The translations under genes were made by a program, and so were the position numbers. A DNA stretch of 8,924 bases, from positions 1 to 8,924 of the forward strand of contig JAUWIE010000055.1 in the NCBI GenBank assembly GCA_030605515.1. The letters are read 5' to 3'. The DNA comes from Thermoplasmatota archaeon. Its GTDB lineage: Archaea > Thermoplasmatota > E2 > DHVEG-1. This document shows positions 6,504 through 8,924 of the stretch, one piece after another. Below the pieces are notes generated by a model that worked only from the letters and a program-made list of their open reading frames with translations, searched no databases and was not told the DNA's origin. Position 1 is the stretch's first letter. The number at the start of each line of letters is the position of its first letter.

Positions 6504-7472
6504 TTATCTTCGGATTATAACAATTATTGATATTACTCCAACAACAGCTATTATTGCTATTAATATGATAAACATCATAAAGTTGGAATCTGATGAATCG
6601 CCATCATTATTATTGGAATTACCATTTCCACCATTATTCCCACTTTCATCAGAAATAGTTATTGTTAGAGAATCTGTTCCAATGTTTTCTTCTCCATCAG
6701 TTACAAGTAAAATAACTTCATATGTTCCCGGTTCATTGAATATATGTGTCGGGTTCTGATCAAATGAAGTAACGCCATCATCAAAATCCCAACTGTAATT
6801 ATAAGGAGAAATTCCATCTTCAGCACTTCCAGTGAAATCAATTCTTTCTCCAACTTTTGCATTATATTGATCGGCATTAGCAGTAACCTTTAGAAATACT
6901 AGGTCAGGAGCCATATCAACATAGTATTCTAAATCATCCGTCATGCTTACCAACAAATATACCGTTGCACCACTAATGTCTACATATGTTTCATCAATGG
7001 CATCCAAATCAAAAGTAACACTAAGTACTGAACCATCCTTATTATATTCAATATTTTCCGTTTCGGAATTAACATCGCACTCACCATTCATATAACTAAT
7101 AGCATAATATGAATTAGAGGTTTCAAGAGCAATATTATAAGATATCATTGGCTCAAAAAAATTTTCGGGATCCGTTTCTGTATATCCGCTGTCTTCAATA
7201 ACTCCTTTAACTTCCAATGTAACAGTTGCTCTTTTACTTTCACTTGTTCTTGAATAGGTTACTTTGACAATATCAATATTTGGTTTATCATTAGTAGTTC
7301 CAAAGTCAGATATATCGGATAAATCATCTATATCATAAATATCATTTAATATCAGAACATCACCTTCTCGGTCAATTATTTCTTTTGTTTCATCTGCTGT
7401 AACAAATGAGCATGCTGTAACTATCAATAGGCTGCATAGTATCAATCCGATGATTAATGTTTTTTTCATCAT
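6504..7472 (-). CDS. PKD-domain cell-surface protein with N-terminal signal and C-terminal anchor
   Basis: The 322-residue protein begins with a classic export signal (KK then a hydrophobic stretch, residues 3-20). The signal ends in IVTAC, which resembles a lipobox with C21, or a plain cleavage site follows near TADE (25-28). Residues about 30-195 form an acidic beta-rich domain (DKPNIDIVKVTYSR, VTLEVKGVIEDS) of a kind I associate with archaeal surface proteins. A PKD domain spans about 197-275, with the hallmark YSWDFDDG (226-233) and PTHIFNEPGTYEVILLVTDG. A Gly/Asn/Asp-rich linker (278-296) leads to one membrane helix (299-320) ending in RR. The protein is therefore displayed outside the cell; PKD domains usually mediate adhesion or carbohydrate or protein contact. 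Two adjacent ATGs begin the frame; GTGAT (7476-7480) is better spaced for the second (7469). Confidence 0.85.
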   Translation of the reverse strand: MMKKTLIIGLILCSLLIVTACSFVTADETKEIIDREGDVLILNDIYDIDDLSDISDFGTTNDKPNIDIVKVTYSRTSESKRATVTLEVKGVIEDSGYTETDPENFFEPMISYNIALETSNSYYAISYMNGECDVNSETENIEYNKDGSVLSVTFDLDAIDETYVDISGATVYLLVSMTDDLEYYVDMAPDLVFLKVTANADQYNAKVGERIDFTGSAEDGISPYNYSWDFDDGVTSFDQNPTHIFNEPGTYEVILLVTDGEENIGTDSLTITISDESGNNGGNGNSNNNDGDSSDSNFMMFIILIAIIAVVGVISIIVIIRR

Positions 7473-7475
7473 TTT

Positions 7476-7480
7476 ATCAC
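7476..7480 (-). promoter_or_regulatory. Ribosome binding site of the PKD protein gene
   Basis: GTGAT on the minus strand (within GAAGTGAT) matches the end of the anti-Shine-Dalgarno complement. It is 3 bases from the first ATG and 6 from the second, so Met2 is the likelier start. Confidence 0.4.
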
Positions 7481-7498
7481 TTCATTAAATTTCATTTG

Positions 7499-7517
7499 TA
7501 TTAATATGTTATTAATA
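7499..7517. promoter_or_regulatory. Candidate operator overlapping the PKD gene start site
   Basis: TATTAATA-TGT-TATTAATA is a perfect 8-3-8 repeat, both direct and inverted because each half is itself palindromic. It lies between the TATA-like box and the ribosome binding site, over the expected transcription start, a common place for an archaeal repressor to bind. Low complexity makes chance occurrence possible. Confidence 0.35.
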
Positions 7518-7525
7518 AACAATAT

Positions 7526-7536
7526 GGTTTATAATG
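7526..7536 (-). promoter_or_regulatory. Possible TATA box of the PKD protein gene
   Basis: The minus strand reads CATTATAAACC, centred about 59 bases upstream of the ATG. Transcription would begin near 7505, giving a leader of about 33 bases that contains the ribosome binding site. Confidence 0.35.
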
Positions 7537-7613
7537 TTTATTTAACGATTCTTATCAAAAAATGTACTTTTGGAATAGTTTAATTTATATTTGCAAATAG
7601 GGAGAAGAATTTG

Positions 7614-7636
7614 ATATGGCATTCTAAATGCTATAT
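7614..7636 (-). repeat. Stem-loop just after the winged-helix gene
   Basis: ATATGGCATT (7614-7623) and AATGCTATAT (7627-7636) form a 10-base stem with one mismatch and a 3-base loop, starting 2 bases after the regulator's stop codon. It may protect or define the mRNA 3' end. No clear U-tract follows it on the minus strand, so it is not a standard terminator. Confidence 0.35.
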
Positions 7637-7638
7637 GT

Positions 7639-7959
7639 TTATTTCAATTTCTTTTTTAGATCTTTCATCGATGTTGAGAAATCATCTAATGTTGATTCAA
7701 TTGTTCCAAGTGTATCATGTATCTTATCAGTTACTATTGCCCCGTTTGGTGATGGCGTAATTATACCGTCTTTTTCAAGTGTTCTTAGTGAGTATCTGAT
7801 CATGTGCTGTGGTTGACCAGTCATTTGTGAGAGTCGTATTATACCTATTGGGCCATGATCTTTTACTGTTCTTAAAACATCTAAATGTCGTCCAAGTAAA
7901 CCTAGTTCTTTTTCTGCAACATTTGTGATAGATGATCTTGTTCTAATTTTTTCTTCCAA
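7639..7959 (-). CDS. Winged-helix DNA-binding regulator, TTG start
   Basis: This 106-residue protein looks like a small archaeal winged helix-turn-helix transcription factor. The core spans about 22-80: helix 1 RHLDVLRTVKDHG, then IGIIRLSQMTGQPQHMIRYSLRTLEKDGIITPS (helix-turn-helix and entry to the wing) and a short hairpin GAIVTDK. Residues 81-106 form an amphipathic helix ending in KKKLK that could dimerise. There is no ligand or sensor domain. The start is TTG at 7957-7959: GGGGGTG lies 5 bases upstream, an in-frame stop lies at 7984-7986, and no ATG or GTG occurs between, so TTG is the only start that includes the N-terminal segment. The gene sits between two surface-protein genes, and a palindrome in front of it suggests autoregulation. 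The target genes are inferred only. Confidence 0.85.
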   Translation of the reverse strand: MEEKIRTRSSITNVAEKELGLLGRHLDVLRTVKDHGPIGIIRLSQMTGQPQHMIRYSLRTLEKDGIITPSPNGAIVTDKIHDTLGTIESTLDDFSTSMKDLKKKLK

Positions 7960-7964
7960 TAAAA

Positions 7965-7971
7965 CACCCCC
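7965..7971 (-). promoter_or_regulatory. Strong ribosome binding site that decides the TTG start
   Basis: GGGGGTG on the minus strand is followed by TTTTA and then TTG. The good match and 5-base spacing are the main reason to accept the rare start codon for the winged-helix gene. Confidence 0.6.
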
Positions 7972-7975
7972 ATGA

Positions 7976-7988
7976 GTTAATTGTTAAC
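7976..7988. promoter_or_regulatory. Candidate operator of the winged-helix regulator
   Basis: GTTAA-TTG-TTAAC is a perfect 5-3-5 inverted repeat immediately upstream of the ribosome binding site. TATA-like words lie beyond it (7989-7997 and about 8012-8023). Its position fits a site at which the regulator represses its own gene. Confidence 0.4.
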
Positions 7989-8105
7989 ATATATACAGGG
8001 AATATGTTTATCATATTTAAAATTAACGTTGTTGGATTCTTTTGGAAATCGGAGATTAAGAAAATCTATTTTTGAATCTTAAACAATGTATACTTATCGC
8101 TAAAA

Positions 8106-8924
8106 TCAAAGATCCACAGGATCTACCAATGGGAATCTATCCATATTATCTCCACTAGGTATCTCATATGGTGTATCCCAAATACCATTCAACCATATTG
8201 CATCTGGAGTATATTCTAAGTAATCACCCCAATAATTACCCTCACCACTGCCATCATCCCACTGATTTATACCATTGTCATAAGCTTGCTCCTCATCAGG
8301 GCTATTTCCAATAATATTATTATAAAAAATAAAATTATTATTTGAATTCAATATTGATACACCTTGCCCATGATTATCAACTATATTACATCTAAAAACC
8401 TGATTACCATTTGCACCATGAGCAATATCTACACCTGAAAGTCCATTATTAGAAAAATCACAATCAAATACCAAATTACCAAATGATCCACTATGAATAG
8501 TGATTCCATTTCCGTTGATACTATTATAGGATGCACAATTAGAAATAATAGTATTATGACCATTACCAATATGAATCCCACTTCTCGTACTATTATAGAC
8601 GTTACAATCAAAAACACCATTATTACTTGCACCGGACATAAAATCTATAGCACTATCATTATAAAAATCACAACGAGAAATAGTATTAAAAGAACAATTA
8701 TATGCAAGCTCAACACCAGAGGAAGTATTATAAAACATGCAATTCTCAACAATATTATAATCACCAAACAATGCAATACCCTCATCATTTGTATCATAAA
8801 AAGAACAATTAGCAATCAAATTATTTGATGAAACAGTCCATACACGGATACCTATCTTACTTGTACTAAACTCACAATTAATTATTTTATTTGAATCAGT
8901 ACGAACATCTATACCTGTTTCTCC
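8106..8924 (-). CDS. NosD-like right-handed beta-helix protein, N-terminus cut by window edge
   Basis: The frame is open from the stop at 8106 to the right edge, giving the last 273 residues. A TTG at 8819 is only an internal codon; 35 more in-frame codons precede it with the same repeat pattern. The protein is a series of parallel beta-helix (PbH1) turns of about 22-24 residues, seen as repeats of the kind N-x-I-x-N-C-x-F-x-N ... GI. Asn ladders and a Cys recur at matching positions (NCEFS, NCSFY, NCMFY, RCDFY, DCNVY, DCDFS, RCNIV). It ends with the motif NQWDDGSGEGNYWGDY and DTPYEIPSGDNMDRFPLV, typical of the closing turn of NosD/COG3420 archaeal surface proteins. No C-terminal anchor follows. 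Such proteins are usually exported and bind or process carbohydrate; here the signal peptide, if any, is outside the window. Confidence 0.85.
   Translation of the reverse strand, partial: GETGIDVRTDSNKIINCEFSTSKIGIRVWTVSSNNLIANCSFYDTNDEGIALFGDYNIVENCMFYNTSSGVELAYNCSFNTISRCDFYNDSAIDFMSGASNNGVFDCNVYNSTRSGIHIGNGHNTIISNCASYNSINGNGITIHSGSFGNLVFDCDFSNNGLSGVDIAHGANGNQVFRCNIVDNHGQGVSILNSNNNFIFYNNIIGNSPDEEQAYDNGINQWDDGSGEGNYWGDYLEYTPDAIWLNGIWDTPYEIPSGDNMDRFPLVDPVDL

Noticed and set aside
6565..6759. Plus-strand ORF inside the PKD gene
   Set aside because: It is antisense to the PKD domain, linker and membrane-anchor coding region.
7628..7816. Plus-strand ORF opposite the winged-helix gene
   Set aside because: It is a shadow; the minus frame encodes a recognisable winged helix with a strong ribosome binding site.
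8493..8828. Thr/Ile-rich plus-strand ORF of 111 codons, and a minus-strand hydrophobic ORF at 8429-8632
   Set aside because: Both are other-frame readings of the repetitive beta-helix gene; their biased composition mirrors its Asn and Ile/Val codon repeats.
8106..8924. Repeated words suggesting a DNA tandem repeat or CRISPR-like array
   Set aside because: The periodicity is at protein level (beta-helix turns) and the DNA units are divergent, with no constant repeat and unique spacer structure.

Overview
The window is AT-rich DNA that looks archaeal, most likely from the Thermoplasmatota or a related uncultivated euryarchaeal group. That placement is inferred from gene content and promoter style: TATA boxes about 25 bases from start codons, poly-T terminators, a PKD-domain surface protein, a NosD-like beta-helix protein and a small archaeal-type winged-helix regulator. 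No rRNA, tRNA, CRISPR array or universal marker is present, so the lineage stays open.

Layout. Bases 1-1091 (minus) hold most of an AAA_14/DUF4143 ATPase whose C-terminus is off the left edge. Bases 1092-1331 are a gene-poor AT-rich spacer with a TATA box, a perfect inverted repeat and a doubtful small ORF. Bases about 1332-2885 are a complete insertion sequence with matching ends, a target-site duplication and one DDE transposase of the IS4 superfamily, IS1634-like (minus). It landed in the divergent spacer between the ATPase and a plus-strand pair: a Trp-rich 105-residue protein of unknown function (3016-3333) and a radical SAM enzyme with a B12-binding-like N-terminal domain (3354-4994). 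A poly-T tract then separates these from convergent minus-strand genes.

Bases 5035-8924 are all minus strand: an M18-family metallo-aminopeptidase, a PKD-domain surface protein with an N-terminal signal and a C-terminal membrane anchor, a winged-helix regulator starting at TTG, and the C-terminal 273 residues of a NosD-like right-handed beta-helix protein running off the right edge. Gaps of 125 to 166 bases with their own promoter-like or Shine-Dalgarno signals suggest mostly separate transcription units.

Functional links are modest. The small protein and radical SAM enzyme look like a two-gene operon. The winged-helix regulator sits between two cell-surface genes, and its upstream region shares a TTAAT...TGTTA core with the PKD gene's upstream region, so it may control itself and that gene. 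No clear new defence or mobile system is visible; the least explained unit is the small protein/radical SAM pair.
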